The position numbers and the translations under genes are program-made. The notes under the pieces were generated by a model. The model was given only the letters and a program-made list of their open reading frames with translations. It did not search any database and had not been told where the DNA came from. Positions 35,767 to 45,238 of a stretch of DNA of 64,000 nucleotides are shown in pieces. Source of the stretch: Halieaceae bacterium UBA5085 (GTDB taxonomy: Bacteria > Pseudomonadota > Gammaproteobacteria > Pseudomonadales > Halieaceae); assembly GCA_002414665.1 (NCBI GenBank), contig DIAF01000014.1, positions 1,289 through 65,288 of the forward strand, read 5' to 3'. Numbering within the stretch: the first letter of the stretch is position 1; every line of letters starts with the position of its first letter.

Positions 35767-36243
35767 CTATGCTCGGGCCGCGGATCGCCAGCGCGCCAGG
35801 ATGCGGTCACCCAGATCGCTTCCAGCCTGCACCTGCAGGCTGCGCCCGCTACCCGCTGCAGTTATGGTAATCGCTAAATCTGCCCGGGGCAAAACTCCCG
35901 CGCCACGTTCGGGCCATTCCACCAGGCACAGGCTCTGCGGGCCGAAGTAGTCCCGTATACCCATGAATTCGAGCTCCGCCGGGTCAGCGAGCCGGTAAAG
36001 ATCGAAGTGAAAAATCTCCAGCCCACCGAATTGATAGGGCTCCACCAGTGTATAGGTGGGGCTTTTCACCGCGCCCAGGTGGCCGAAACTCTGCACCAGA
36101 CCGCGGCTCAGGGTCGTCTTGCCCATACCCAGGCCGCCGCAGAGATAAATCACCGCACCGGGCTCGCTGGCCGTGCCGAGTAACGCACCCAGGCGTACCA
36201 TGGCGGCTTCATCAAGCGCCGAAAACGTCGCCTCTGCGGTCAT
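35767..36243 (-). CDS. tsaE: tRNA threonylcarbamoyladenosine biosynthesis ATPase TsaE
   Basis: This 158-residue P-loop ATPase assists TsaB/TsaD in forming t6A37 on tRNAs that read ANN codons. Walker A is CGGLGMGKTTLSRGL. The family's SPTYTLVEPY and HFDLYRLADPAELEFMGIRDYF segments are present, followed by LVEWPERG. Its ATG overlaps the nnr stop by four bases. Confidence 0.95.
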   Translation of the reverse strand: MTAEATFSALDEAAMVRLGALLGTASEPGAVIYLCGGLGMGKTTLSRGLVQSFGHLGAVKSPTYTLVEPYQFGGLEIFHFDLYRLADPAELEFMGIRDYFGPQSLCLVEWPERGAGVLPRADLAITITAAGSGRSLQVQAGSDLGDRILARWRSAARA

Positions 36244-37751
36244 CCCAGTAGCTTCCTCAGTGGCAGCATCAGGTCGCTGGCCAGCAGGCCGCGCTGCCCC
36301 GCAGAGGCCGCCATATCGGCTGCCGCACCGTGTGCACAGGCCGCCAGCGCAGTGCCCATCAAGGGGCTCAGGCCCTGTGCCAGCAGGGCGCCAATCACGC
36401 CGCTGAGCACATCGCCCATGCCCCCCGACGCCATGCCGGGATTGCCGTAATCCGCCAGCAGCTGCTGCTGTCCGTCGACAATCAGGCTGCCGTTGCCCTT
36501 CAGCAGCACAACGCCGCCGAGCCGCGCCTGCAACGCACCCGCCGCCGCAAACCGGTCACACTGCACCGCCGCCGTGGAACTGCCCAGCAGACGCGCGCCC
36601 TCCCCCGGATGCGGTGTGTAGACCCGGTTTTCGCGCAACACCGCGCTTTCCCAAGGCAACTCCGCCAGCAGGTTCAGGGCATCGGCATCAACCACCGCAG
36701 GCTGCGTTGACTCCAGCGCGACCTGCAGCAGTTGGCCGGACCAGCTGCTGCGGCCAAGGCCCGGCCCCAGCACGATAACATCCGCGCCAGCCAACAAGGG
36801 CCGTAACTCCTGCCCCGAGCGCACGGCGCTGACCATCGCTTCCGGTGTACGCGCAACAATTGCCGACAGATGCTCTGTCCGGGTCGCCACGCGCACCAGA
36901 CCCGCGCCGCAGCGCAGGGCAGCTTCTGCGGCCAGCGCCACCGCGCCAGGAAATCCGTAATCACCGCCGATCACCAGCACCGTGCCGTAGTCACCCTTGT
37001 GGCTGGCCGCAGGGCGCTGCGGCCATGCCGCAAGCAGGCGCTGCAGATCGAGGCGGTGCCAGGCCGGCGCTACCGATTGCTGTGCTTCTGCAGGCACCGC
37101 GAGATCGGCGTATTCGAGCTGGCCGCTGCAATCGGGGCCATGCAGTGTGAACAGACCGCGCTTGCGGGCAATGAACGTTACCGTGAGGTCGGCGCGCACC
37201 GCCGTTCCGAGCATGCGCCCGGTGTCGGCGCAGAGCCCGGAGGGTATATCCAGCGCCACCACCGGCTGGTCTGCACTGTTCAGTGCGTCGATCGCGCTGG
37301 CAAAGGGCTCGCGAACATCGCCTCCCAGGCCGGTACCGAGCAGGGCGTCAACCAGCACACCCACTCCCTGCAGGGCATTTCCGGCAAACGGCGCTACGGG
37401 CACGCCGTTGGCCAGCGCCTGCTCGCGGGCACGCAGCGCGTCTCCGCGGATTTTCGCCGGATCTCCCACCTGCAGCACCTGCACCGGTATGTCGCGGCGG
37501 CGGGCCTGATCGGCCAGCAGGTAGCCATCGCCGCCATTATTGCCGGTACCACAGAGCACCTGCAGCAACGCGGGCCGGGGCCAGCGCAGCAGGAGCTGAT
37601 GCAGTGCGGCAGCGGCCGCCCGGGACATCAGCACCGCGCCGTCGATGCCGGCGCGCTCGATGGCCCACCGATCCAGCGCCCGGGTCTCGCTGGCGCTGTA
37701 CAAGCCCTCGTGCTCCGAGCCATTGAAACCCTGCCTGACTGACGTCGCCAA
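36240..37751 (-). CDS. nnr: Bifunctional NAD(P)H-hydrate epimerase / ADP-dependent dehydratase
   Basis: This repair enzyme of about 503 residues converts damaged NAD(P)HX back to NAD(P)H. The N-terminal YjeF epimerase half (about 15-220) has GTGNNGGDGYLLA and GDALLGTGLGGDV-type segments. The C-terminal ribokinase-like dehydratase half has VVIGGDYGFPGAVALA-like and GMASGGMGDVLSGVIGALLAQG signatures. The open frame extends to 37907, but that region overlaps the divergent queG and is not conserved-looking. The TTG at 37751, five bases after a GAGG box, gives a normal N-terminus and is chosen. It heads the tsaE-amiB-mutL superoperon. Confidence 0.9.
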   Translation of the reverse strand: MATSVRQGFNGSEHEGLYSASETRALDRWAIERAGIDGAVLMSRAAAAALHQLLLRWPRPALLQVLCGTGNNGGDGYLLADQARRRDIPVQVLQVGDPAKIRGDALRAREQALANGVPVAPFAGNALQGVGVLVDALLGTGLGGDVREPFASAIDALNSADQPVVALDIPSGLCADTGRMLGTAVRADLTVTFIARKRGLFTLHGPDCSGQLEYADLAVPAEAQQSVAPAWHRLDLQRLLAAWPQRPAASHKGDYGTVLVIGGDYGFPGAVALAAEAALRCGAGLVRVATRTEHLSAIVARTPEAMVSAVRSGQELRPLLAGADVIVLGPGLGRSSWSGQLLQVALESTQPAVVDADALNLLAELPWESAVLRENRVYTPHPGEGARLLGSSTAAVQCDRFAAAGALQARLGGVVLLKGNGSLIVDGQQQLLADYGNPGMASGGMGDVLSGVIGALLAQGLSPLMGTALAACAHGAAADMAASAGQRGLLASDLMLPLRKLLG

Positions 37752-37857
37752 AACCAACCTCGCGCTGCTACACTGACGAGCCCAGGATACGCCCGCAAAC
37801 CCGCGGATTATAGGCAGCTTTCCCTGCCCGGCCCAGCCCCATGCATTGCACAGCCCC

Positions 37858-39006
37858 ATGACACCGACACTGAGCCCCCAGCGTGATAGCGCTCTGCGCC
37901 AGCGCATCGATACCTGGACCAGAGAGCTGGGGTTCAGTCAGTGGGCGGTCAGCGATATCGACCTCACAGCGCACGAGCCCTACCTGCAGAAGTGGCTTGA
38001 TGCCGGCTATCACGGCAGTATGGAGTACATGGCCCGACATGGGCTGCGCCGCGCGCGACCCGCCGAGCTGGTGCCTGACACTTGCCGGGTCATTTCCGTG
38101 CGCATGGACTACCTCACCGCAGACACCCGGCCACTGCAGGTGCTTGCGTCCACGGAAAAAGCCTATATCGCGCGCTACGCACTGGGACGCGACTACCATA
38201 AGGTGATGCGCAAGCGGCTCGCGCGGCTCGCGGAGCTCATAGAGGGGGCCGCTGCAGGGGGCCGCTACCGTGCCTTCGTGGACAGCGCACCGGTGCTGGA
38301 ACGCGCCCTCGCGGAGCGGGCCGGCATGGGCTGGCTGGCAAAAAATACCATGTTGATCAACGAGCGTGCAGGATCCTGGTTTTTCCTCGGCGAAATTTAC
38401 ACCGACCTGCCCCTGAACCCGGATCCGCCGCAGGCGAGCAAGCATTGCGGCAGCTGCAGCGCCTGCCTCGAGATTTGTCCCACCCGGGCGTTTACGGCGC
38501 CTTACACGTTGGATGCGCGCCGCTGCATCTCCTACCTGACGATCGAGCACCGCGGCAGCATCGACCCCGAGCTTCGCCCCCTCATGGGGAACCGGGTATT
38601 TGGCTGCGACGACTGCCAGCTGGTCTGCCCCTGGAACAAGTTCGCGCGCCACAGCGAGGAGGCGGACTTCCAGCCGCGCCACGCACTGCAGGACAGTGAA
38701 CTGGTGACACTGTTTCTCTGGGACGAGGCGACCTTCCTCGCGCGCACGGAAGGCTCCGCGCTGCGCCGCATCGGACATGAACAGTGGTTGCGCAATCTGG
38801 CGGTGGGGTTAGGCAACGGCCCGGCGACACCGCGCGCCATGGCGGCACTGGAATCCCGCCTCGCACACCCTTCAGCGCTGGTACGCGAGCATGTGCAGTG
38901 GGCGCTTGACACGCTCAGGGCGCGCGCAGGAAATGCTCCCGGTAGTAGCGCAGCTCGGCAACCGATTCACGAATATCGTCCAGCGCCTGGTGACTCCCCA
39001 CCTTGA
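37858..39006 (+). CDS. queG: Epoxyqueuosine reductase QueG
   Basis: This 382-residue cobalamin-dependent iron-sulfur enzyme carries out the last step of queuosine synthesis, reducing epoxyqueuosine in tRNA. Two [4Fe-4S] ligand sets are visible: CGSCSACLEICPTRA and FGCDDCQLVCPWNKF, with a further Cys in DARRCISYLTIEHRG. A HEAT-like tail (SALVREHVQWAL) follows. The ATG at 37858 is preferred over the TTG four codons upstream. The last 30 codons run over the 3' end of orn on the other strand (92 bases shared). Confidence 0.94.
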   Translation: MTPTLSPQRDSALRQRIDTWTRELGFSQWAVSDIDLTAHEPYLQKWLDAGYHGSMEYMARHGLRRARPAELVPDTCRVISVRMDYLTADTRPLQVLASTEKAYIARYALGRDYHKVMRKRLARLAELIEGAAAGGRYRAFVDSAPVLERALAERAGMGWLAKNTMLINERAGSWFFLGEIYTDLPLNPDPPQASKHCGSCSACLEICPTRAFTAPYTLDARRCISYLTIEHRGSIDPELRPLMGNRVFGCDDCQLVCPWNKFARHSEEADFQPRHALQDSELVTLFLWDEATFLARTEGSALRRIGHEQWLRNLAVGLGNGPATPRAMAALESRLAHPSALVREHVQWALDTLRARAGNAPGSSAARQPIHEYRPAPGDSPP

Positions 39007-39460
39007 CCACCCCCGCTTCCAGCTCGGGCCGCCACAGGCGCATCAGTATTTTCAGGGTGCTGACATCCAGATTGCGGTAGTGGAAAAAGGCTTCCAGCTG
39101 CGGCATGTAACGAGCCAGGAAACGGCGATCCTGACAGATGGTATTGCCGCACATGGGGGAACTGCCGGAGGGGACCCACTCAGCGAGGAACGCGAGAGTT
39201 GCCGCTTCCGCCGCGGAGGCGTCGATGCGACTGTTGCGAACGCGTTCCACGAGGCCGGAGCGCGTGTGGTGGGTGGTGTTCCACTCGTCCATTTGCGCCA
39301 GCACAGAATCGGGTTGATGCACGGCGATCACCGGCCCTTCGGCAAGGGTGTGCAATTCACTGTCGGTGACAATCGTCGCCATCTCAATGATCACGTCCCG
39401 CTCCGGGTCCAGGCCGGTCATTTCCAGATCTATCCAGATCAGGTTCCCCTGCTGCTGCAT
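38915..39460 (-). CDS. orn: Oligoribonuclease
   Basis: This 181-residue DEDDh exonuclease clears di- and short oligoribonucleotides, the last step of RNA decay and of c-di-GMP turnover (pGpG). Exo I is IWIDLEMTGLDPERD, Exo II lies near QDRRFLARYMPQLE with the conserved HYRNLDVSTLK, and Exo III includes HQALDDIRESVAEL. The long upstream open frame is ignored because the ATG at 39460 has an AAGGG box and gives the family N-terminus. Essential in most gammaproteobacteria. Confidence 0.95.
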   Translation of the reverse strand: MQQQGNLIWIDLEMTGLDPERDVIIEMATIVTDSELHTLAEGPVIAVHQPDSVLAQMDEWNTTHHTRSGLVERVRNSRIDASAAEAATLAFLAEWVPSGSSPMCGNTICQDRRFLARYMPQLEAFFHYRNLDVSTLKILMRLWRPELEAGVVKVGSHQALDDIRESVAELRYYREHFLRAP

Positions 39461-39546
39461 ACCCTTACACCCTGTTGTTTTCCGCGCGGCCGCGCAGTGT
39501 AACAAATTGCCTGTACAGCGCCACGTCGGGCACCAATAATGATGCC

Positions 39547-40563
39547 ATGAGCAAACGCAAACTGAGTCGCCAGCAAAGCTTCCGCATCCGCCGAATCCAG
39601 GAGGAGCGCACGGCGCGTGCACAGCGGCGGGACGCCAGAACCGATGCCGCACTCGGGGCCGGCGAACTGGGGCCGGAACGGAGCGGACTGGTGATCGCAC
39701 ACTACGGCACTCAGGTGGACATCGAGGATGACACCGGGGACACCCAGCGCTGCCACCTGCGCGCCAACCTGGACGGCCTGGTGACCGGTGACCGGGTGAC
39801 CTGGTGCCCTGGCGACAGCACCGGCGTAGTGGTGGCGCGCGAGCCGCGTCACAGTGAGCTGCGGCGGCCCGACCCCTACGGCAAGCTGAAAGCCATCGCC
39901 GCCAATATCGACCAGATACTGGTGGTAATCGCACCGTTGCCGGAGCCTCATGCGAACCTCATCGACCGCTACCTGGTAGCCGCCGAGGTTGTGGGCATAG
40001 AACCGGTGCTGGTGCTGAACAAAGGTGACCTGCTGGATAAAGACGCCGATCTACGCGCGCGCCTGACCGAGCTGCTCGCCATCTACCCCACGCTGGGCTA
40101 CCGGGTGCTGGAGGTCAGCAGCCAGAGCGGCAGCCTTGCCCTGCTTCGGGAAGCCCTGAAGGAGCGGGTCAGCGTGTTCGTTGGGCAATCGGGGGTTGGC
40201 AAGTCGTCTCTGGTCAATGCACTGCTGCCCGGGGTGACGCTGCGGGTCGGCGAACTGTCGACACTGCGCCAGAAAGGGACCCACACCACAACAACCGCAC
40301 AACTGTTTCACCTGCCGGGCGGAGGCAGCCTGATCGATTCACCAGGTATCCGCGAATTCGGCCTGTGGCACATGCAGCGTGAGCAGGTTGAACACGGTTT
40401 CCGTGAATTTCGTCCCCTGCTCGGTCACTGCCGCTTTCGCGATTGCTGTCACAAGCATGAGCCTGGCTGCGCGATTCTGGAAGCGGCGGCCAGCGGCGCG
40501 ATCAGCCCGGCCCGGCTGGACAGCTACCGGCATATCGTGGAGAGCCTCGATCAGCCCGGTTGA
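39547..40563 (+). CDS. rsgA: Small ribosomal subunit biogenesis GTPase RsgA
   Basis: This 338-residue circularly permuted GTPase checks late 30S maturation. An OB-fold (about 50-115) precedes the permuted G motifs, with NKGD before the P-loop GQSGVGKSSLVN and IDSPGIREFGL. A zinc-binding end follows (CRFRDCCHKHEPGC). The basic N-terminus (MSKRKLSRQQSFRIRRIQ) is typical. It diverges from orn, with 86 bases between starts, and overlaps the psd 3' end by 13 bases. Confidence 0.95.
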   Translation: MSKRKLSRQQSFRIRRIQEERTARAQRRDARTDAALGAGELGPERSGLVIAHYGTQVDIEDDTGDTQRCHLRANLDGLVTGDRVTWCPGDSTGVVVAREPRHSELRRPDPYGKLKAIAANIDQILVVIAPLPEPHANLIDRYLVAAEVVGIEPVLVLNKGDLLDKDADLRARLTELLAIYPTLGYRVLEVSSQSGSLALLREALKERVSVFVGQSGVGKSSLVNALLPGVTLRVGELSTLRQKGTHTTTTAQLFHLPGGGSLIDSPGIREFGLWHMQREQVEHGFREFRPLLGHCRFRDCCHKHEPGCAILEAAASGAISPARLDSYRHIVESLDQPG

Positions 40564-41423
40564 CCGGATGCGCCCTGCGACAGGCTGCCCAGCGCCTGGC
40601 CGAGCCGGGTGACACTGCCCGCCTGCAGGGCAGGGTCCCAGTCCACGGCGCCCTCCGGGAACAGGAGGATAACCGTCGAGCCCAGTTTGAAGCGCCCCAT
40701 CTCCTCGCCTCGTGCAAGCTGCACCGCCGCGGGCAAGCTGCGGTAATCGCGATGGCGCACTGCGCGCGGCGGCGGCGCCACCTGGCCCTCCCACACGGTA
40801 TCGATACCCGCGACGATCATGGCACCCACCAGCACCAGCGCCATCGGCCCGGCGGGCGTATCGAAATAGCAGATCAGTCGCTCATTGCGGGCGAACAGTC
40901 GGTCAACGCCCTCGGCGGTCGTGCCGTTGACCGAAAACAGCTTCCCCGGCACATAACGGGTAGCCACCAGTTCACCCTCAATGGGCATGTGTACCCGGTG
41001 ATAGTCGCGTGGGGACAGGTAGATGGTGGCAAAGTGCCCGTTGCGAAACTGTGCCGCGCGCTCCTCGTCCCCGCCCAGCAGCGCCCAGGTGGAATACCGT
41101 CGGCCCTTGGCCTGCAACAGGCTGTGTTCTTCTATGCGCCCGATCTGGCTTACGGCGCCGTCGGCGGGGCACACCAGGCCGGCTGGCGCCAGGGGCCGCA
41201 CCCCGGGACGCAGCCGGCGGGTAAAAAAGGCATTGAAATTGGCATAGGCCTCCGGGTAGCGTTCCTCGGCCTCGTTCATGTCCACACCAAACGCACGGAT
41301 AAACGCGGCGATCATCCCGTCTTTCAACCAGCGCGGGTGGCGCACTTCAGCCAGCCAGCCCACCAGGCGGGAGAGCGCGTGCTGTGGGACCAGGTACTGC
41401 AGCAGAATAAAAACAGCGTTCAT
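40551..41423 (-). CDS. psd: Phosphatidylserine decarboxylase proenzyme
   Basis: This 290-residue membrane-associated enzyme makes phosphatidylethanolamine. The self-cleavage site LGST (in FKLGSTVILLFPEGAVDW) near residue 250 yields the pyruvoyl cofactor. Upstream are the conserved YLSPRDYHRVHMPIEG and LVGAMIVAGIDTVWEG segments. Length matches type-I bacterial Psd. It converges on rsgA, as in related gammaproteobacteria. Confidence 0.95.
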   Translation of the reverse strand: MNAVFILLQYLVPQHALSRLVGWLAEVRHPRWLKDGMIAAFIRAFGVDMNEAEERYPEAYANFNAFFTRRLRPGVRPLAPAGLVCPADGAVSQIGRIEEHSLLQAKGRRYSTWALLGGDEERAAQFRNGHFATIYLSPRDYHRVHMPIEGELVATRYVPGKLFSVNGTTAEGVDRLFARNERLICYFDTPAGPMALVLVGAMIVAGIDTVWEGQVAPPPRAVRHRDYRSLPAAVQLARGEEMGRFKLGSTVILLFPEGAVDWDPALQAGSVTRLGQALGSLSQGASGQPG

Positions 41424-41508
41424 AGGCGATGAATTCCGGGATCGGGTACGGGGCGCCGCTTGCGCGCAGCGCCGCGTACCTTAGCAGAAAAGGGCCAGCG
41501 GAGCAGCG

Positions 41509-42945
41509 CTACAGCTGCTCCTCGGCAAACGCTGCCAGGCGGGAACGCACAATGCCATTTACGTGCATGATGCCCGCATGCGGGTATGCCTTGGTTTTCT
41601 CAACCAGATAGGTCAGCCCCGAGGTCAACGGCGATATGTATTTGTTGTCGATCTGCGCCAGGTTCCCCAGAACCACGATCTTGGAGTCTGCTCCCACCCG
41701 ACTGATGACCGACTTCAACTGAAACTGGCTCAGTCCCTGGGCTTCGTCGATGATGATGTAGGCGTTGTTGAAAGAGCGGCCACGCATGAAGTTCAGCGAT
41801 TTGAACTGGATATTGGCGCGCTCTTTCACATAGGCGATGCTGCCGTGGCACGATTCATCGGTACCGTGCAGGATCTCCAGATTGTCATCGAACGCCGCCA
41901 GCCAGGGCGCCATTTTCTCCTCTTCGGTACCCGGCAGGAAGCCAATATCCTCGGCGATGGGCGGCGTCGAGCGCGCCACGATAAGCTTGCTGAACCGTTT
42001 CTGCTCGAGAATCGCGTGCAGGCCATACGCCAGGGCCAGCAGGGTTTTGCCCGACCCGGCCGGGCCGGTCATCACAGTCATGTCAACGTTGTCGTTTTCC
42101 AGTAACGACATCGCCATGGCCTGTTCCAGATTGCGCGGCGCCAACCCCCAGAAGCGCCGATGCATCAACTTGTCGCGACTGTCGCAGTGCAGGTAGACAT
42201 ACTCGCTGTCGATACGTTTGACGAACGCTATAAACGCCTGATCGTCGTAGAGAAACATATTCGGGTAGACATCGGGCAGGGAGCGGCGCGGAATGCGGTG
42301 CAGCGTGCAATCGCCCTCACGCAGGGTATCCACCTCGGAGATATCCGACCAGAAGTCACCCTTGATGTGTTCATAGCCGCGCGCCAGCAGGTCAATATCA
42401 TCCAGCACGCGGTCGCGACGATAGTCCTCTACATGCATCAGGCCCGACCCCTTGGCCTTGATGCGCATATTGATATCCTTGGTGACCAGGCACACAAAGG
42501 CCGCCGGGGTTTCCGCCTGCAGCCGCAGAGCCACATTGATAATGCGGTTATCGTTGGCCTGATCCTGGGTCACGTCCAGGTAAGGCACATCGCCGGCATC
42601 GCTGAGCAGCTGGTCCGGGTAAATTGCCAGTGTGCCCGGCACACCGTCCATGTTACTGCCGGGAATTGGCACCCCCGCCTGAATGGCCTGCGGCGACGCG
42701 GTATCGACCACCTTGTCGATCATCTGGATCGCGATACGCGCCTCGCGGCTCACGGTTTTCTCGTGGCGGTCCTTGATGTGATCAAGCTCCTCCAGCACAG
42801 TCATGGGAATGACCACGTGGTGCTCATTGAAGGCGGTTACCGCCGTGGGGTCGTGCAGCAGGACGTTGGTGTCCAGAACGTAGGTTTTTTTGACGACGGC
42901 CTTGAGTGGGGTTTTTTCGACGCGCAGGGGTGAGCCTGAGTCCAT
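41509..42945 (-). CDS. PIN-PhoH fusion protein (PhoH2/YlaK-like RNA helicase-nuclease)
   Basis: This 478-residue cytoplasmic protein combines an N-terminal PIN ribonuclease-like domain (YVLDTNVLLHDPTAV at about 21-35, with acidic residues in TVLEELD and LVTKDINMRIKAK) with a C-terminal PhoH ATPase. The ATPase has Walker A GPAGSGKTLLALAYGLH and Walker B YIIIDEAQGLS, followed by GNLAQIDNKYISP. PhoH2 proteins of this type unwind and cut RNA and are linked to toxin-antitoxin modules in some species; no antitoxin-like gene is adjacent here. Confidence 0.9.
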   Translation of the reverse strand: MDSGSPLRVEKTPLKAVVKKTYVLDTNVLLHDPTAVTAFNEHHVVIPMTVLEELDHIKDRHEKTVSREARIAIQMIDKVVDTASPQAIQAGVPIPGSNMDGVPGTLAIYPDQLLSDAGDVPYLDVTQDQANDNRIINVALRLQAETPAAFVCLVTKDINMRIKAKGSGLMHVEDYRRDRVLDDIDLLARGYEHIKGDFWSDISEVDTLREGDCTLHRIPRRSLPDVYPNMFLYDDQAFIAFVKRIDSEYVYLHCDSRDKLMHRRFWGLAPRNLEQAMAMSLLENDNVDMTVMTGPAGSGKTLLALAYGLHAILEQKRFSKLIVARSTPPIAEDIGFLPGTEEEKMAPWLAAFDDNLEILHGTDESCHGSIAYVKERANIQFKSLNFMRGRSFNNAYIIIDEAQGLSQFQLKSVISRVGADSKIVVLGNLAQIDNKYISPLTSGLTYLVEKTKAYPHAGIMHVNGIVRSRLAAFAEEQL

Positions 42946-43210
42946 AGTGACATCCTCATGGGTGGGCGTTCAGAGCTGGGGTGCAAGTGGTGTGCGGGGC
43001 GTACTGCCGGCGTCCCGGGCCGGGGTGGGGATGAGCGAAAACAACCGGGTTGTCTCAAATGCGCTTCCTGGTAACCGCGAAACCAAAGCGTGCCTCGATT
43101 ACAAACCCTGCGCCCCACAATGTCAACGACCCGGGAATCCTGACAGCACCGCCGTTTTCGGCTAGGATAGCCAGCTTGTTCAGCCACCAGCCAAAGACTC
43201 GATTGCCGCG
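42946..43210. other. Divergent intergenic region between phoH-type gene and rnb
   Basis: These 265 bases separate two divergent genes and should hold both promoters. I see no confident -35/-10 pair, operator, riboswitch or small gene. Confidence 0.4.
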
Positions 43211-45202
43211 ATGCTCAACCCGGACTCTCTCGCCCAGCTCAAGGGCCTCAAATCCCAGATGGAGGCCGAGAAAGAGCGCGCCGACGCGGTGATCAAGGGC
43301 ACCCAGTCCCGCTACGGCTTTGCCGTGCTCGCTGACGGCCGGGAGATTTTTGTGCCGCCGGACGAGATGCTGAAGGCGTTCCCGGAAGACCGCGTTCGCG
43401 TCTGCGTGCGTCCCTCGGGCGACAACAAGCTGATTGCCGACATCGAAAAGCTGATCGACAGTCCCCTGGGCGACTTCAGCGGCCGCTGTGTGCGCAAGGG
43501 CAAGGCGCTGTTCGTGCAGCCGGACCTGCCCCAGCTGAAACGCTGGCTGTTCATACCACCACACGCCCGCAACGGTGTGCGTGAAGGCGACTATCTGCGC
43601 TGCGCGATACTCCGCCACCCCATCCGTGACGGCAAACCGCAAGCCAAGGTGCTACAAGTACTGGGTAACGACAACACCCCCGGCATTGAGAATCTCTACA
43701 GTATTGCCAAGTACCGGCTTGCCGCCGGCTGGAGCCCACCGGCCCTGCGCGACATGGAAAAGCGGCTCGCTGCAGCGCGGCCACTGGACGACGAGCGGCG
43801 CAGTGACCTCACCGATCTGGAATTTGTCTCGATTGATGCCGCCAAGACACAGGATATCGACGACGCACTGTACGCCGATATCAGCAGCGACGGTTGGACG
43901 CTGTATGTGGCAATCGCCGATCCCAGCGCCTGGGTGCCCGCTGACTCCAGCCTGCGCCAGGACATCGCGGCACGTGGCACCACCGTGTATTTCCACGGCG
44001 ATGTACTGCCCATGCTGCCCGAACAGATGGCCCAGGACACCTGCGCGCTGTCAGAGGGAAATGATCGCGCGGCGCTGGTCTGCAAGATTTCCGTCAGTGA
44101 CAGCGGCCGCGTCGGCGCATTCGAGTTCATTGAAGCCACCGTGCGCTCACGGGCCAAACTGTCCTACTTCGCCGTGGATCGCTACCTCAACGGTCACGGC
44201 GACGATCTCATGAGCCACGCCACACCGCTGGAGGCGCTCTACCAGGTGTACCGCGCCCTGCGCGCCCAGCGCGAGGCAGACGAACTGGTGATGGAGGATC
44301 GCCGCGAGTACCGCTGGATCCTCAACGACCAGAAGCAGATTGAGACGATTGAGCCCCACGAGAAGCTGCTGTCGCAGAAGCTGGTTGAAGAGTGCATGAT
44401 CGCTGCCAACCGCTGTGCCGCCCGCTTTCTCGCCGAGCATGATGGCAGTGGGCCGTTTGTCACACACCCCGGCTTTCGCAGCGACCGCCTCGAGGAATGC
44501 CGTAAATTCCTTGCCCTGCATGCACCGGAGGTCGCAGAACTCGACCCGACCTCGCGCGAGGGATACCGCGACATCATGCGCCGCCTCGCCGCCAGCGAAA
44601 ACCAGCTGCCACTGCGGGCCATGATCAATCGCCTGTTGACCCGTGCGGAGCTGTCGACCCGGGCCGGACTGCACATGGGCATGGCCCTTGAGTGCTACAC
44701 CAACTGCACATCGCCCCTGCGCAAGTACGTTGATTACCTCGTGCACCTGCAGATCAAGGCCGTGCTGCGCGGCGAGCCGGCACAGCTGGTCAGTGCTGCG
44801 GAGTTAACCGCGTTGAAAGAGCGACTGGGCAACGTTCGCGCCGCGACACAAGAGGCCGAGCGGTGGCTGGCCAGCAAATACCTGGCGCGCATCGCCGACG
44901 GGAAAACCGAAGGCTTCAGTGGCCGCGTCGTGCATATCAACAGTTCCGGCATGAGCGTGCGCCTGTTGGACTGTGGGCTGGAGGGGTTTGTCGATCTGCG
45001 CAAAGATCCCGAGAAATTCAGCTACGACAAGTGGACAGCAAGCCTGACCAGCACCACACGCCGCTTTCACCTCGAACAGACGATTGAAGTGGATTACCTG
45101 GGCTGCGACAGCGAGAACGCTTACCAGACGCTGTTTGCGGTGCGTCCCGGCAGTGGCCTGAAGCCGCCGAAGGAGCCAGCGACCAGCTCCGCTGCCGGCT
45201 AG
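43211..45202 (+). CDS. rnb: Exoribonuclease II (RNB-domain protein)
   Basis: This 663-residue processive 3'-5' exoribonuclease has N-terminal cold-shock-like RNA-binding segments and a catalytic RNB domain. The metal-binding aspartates are in FVSIDAAKTQDIDDALY (about residue 215), followed by IADPSAWVPADS and the conserved CYTNCTSPLRKYVDYLVH. A C-terminal S1 domain (FSGRVVHINSSGMSVRLL) completes it. It is closer in size to RNase II (644) than RNase R (over 800), hence the symbol. It converges on asnS. Confidence 0.9.
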   Translation: MLNPDSLAQLKGLKSQMEAEKERADAVIKGTQSRYGFAVLADGREIFVPPDEMLKAFPEDRVRVCVRPSGDNKLIADIEKLIDSPLGDFSGRCVRKGKALFVQPDLPQLKRWLFIPPHARNGVREGDYLRCAILRHPIRDGKPQAKVLQVLGNDNTPGIENLYSIAKYRLAAGWSPPALRDMEKRLAAARPLDDERRSDLTDLEFVSIDAAKTQDIDDALYADISSDGWTLYVAIADPSAWVPADSSLRQDIAARGTTVYFHGDVLPMLPEQMAQDTCALSEGNDRAALVCKISVSDSGRVGAFEFIEATVRSRAKLSYFAVDRYLNGHGDDLMSHATPLEALYQVYRALRAQREADELVMEDRREYRWILNDQKQIETIEPHEKLLSQKLVEECMIAANRCAARFLAEHDGSGPFVTHPGFRSDRLEECRKFLALHAPEVAELDPTSREGYRDIMRRLAASENQLPLRAMINRLLTRAELSTRAGLHMGMALECYTNCTSPLRKYVDYLVHLQIKAVLRGEPAQLVSAAELTALKERLGNVRAATQEAERWLASKYLARIADGKTEGFSGRVVHINSSGMSVRLLDCGLEGFVDLRKDPEKFSYDKWTASLTSTTRRFHLEQTIEVDYLGCDSENAYQTLFAVRPGSGLKPPKEPATSSAAG

Positions 45203-45216
45203 TCGCGCCCCTGGCC

Positions 45217-45238
45217 GGGCGCCCCTCGCCGGGCGCCC
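45217..45238. terminator. Possible bidirectional hairpin between rnb and asnS
   Basis: Two copies of the self-complementary octamer GGGCGCCC (45217-45224 and 45231-45238) can pair across a six-base loop in the 35-base gap between convergent genes. The flanks have only a short A/T run (TAAAA), so it is a weak intrinsic terminator at best. Confidence 0.35.

Noticed and set aside
37752..37907. Longer N-terminus for the nnr gene
   Set aside because: The extra codons overlap the divergent queG start and show no family similarity; the TTG at 37751 has a ribosome site.
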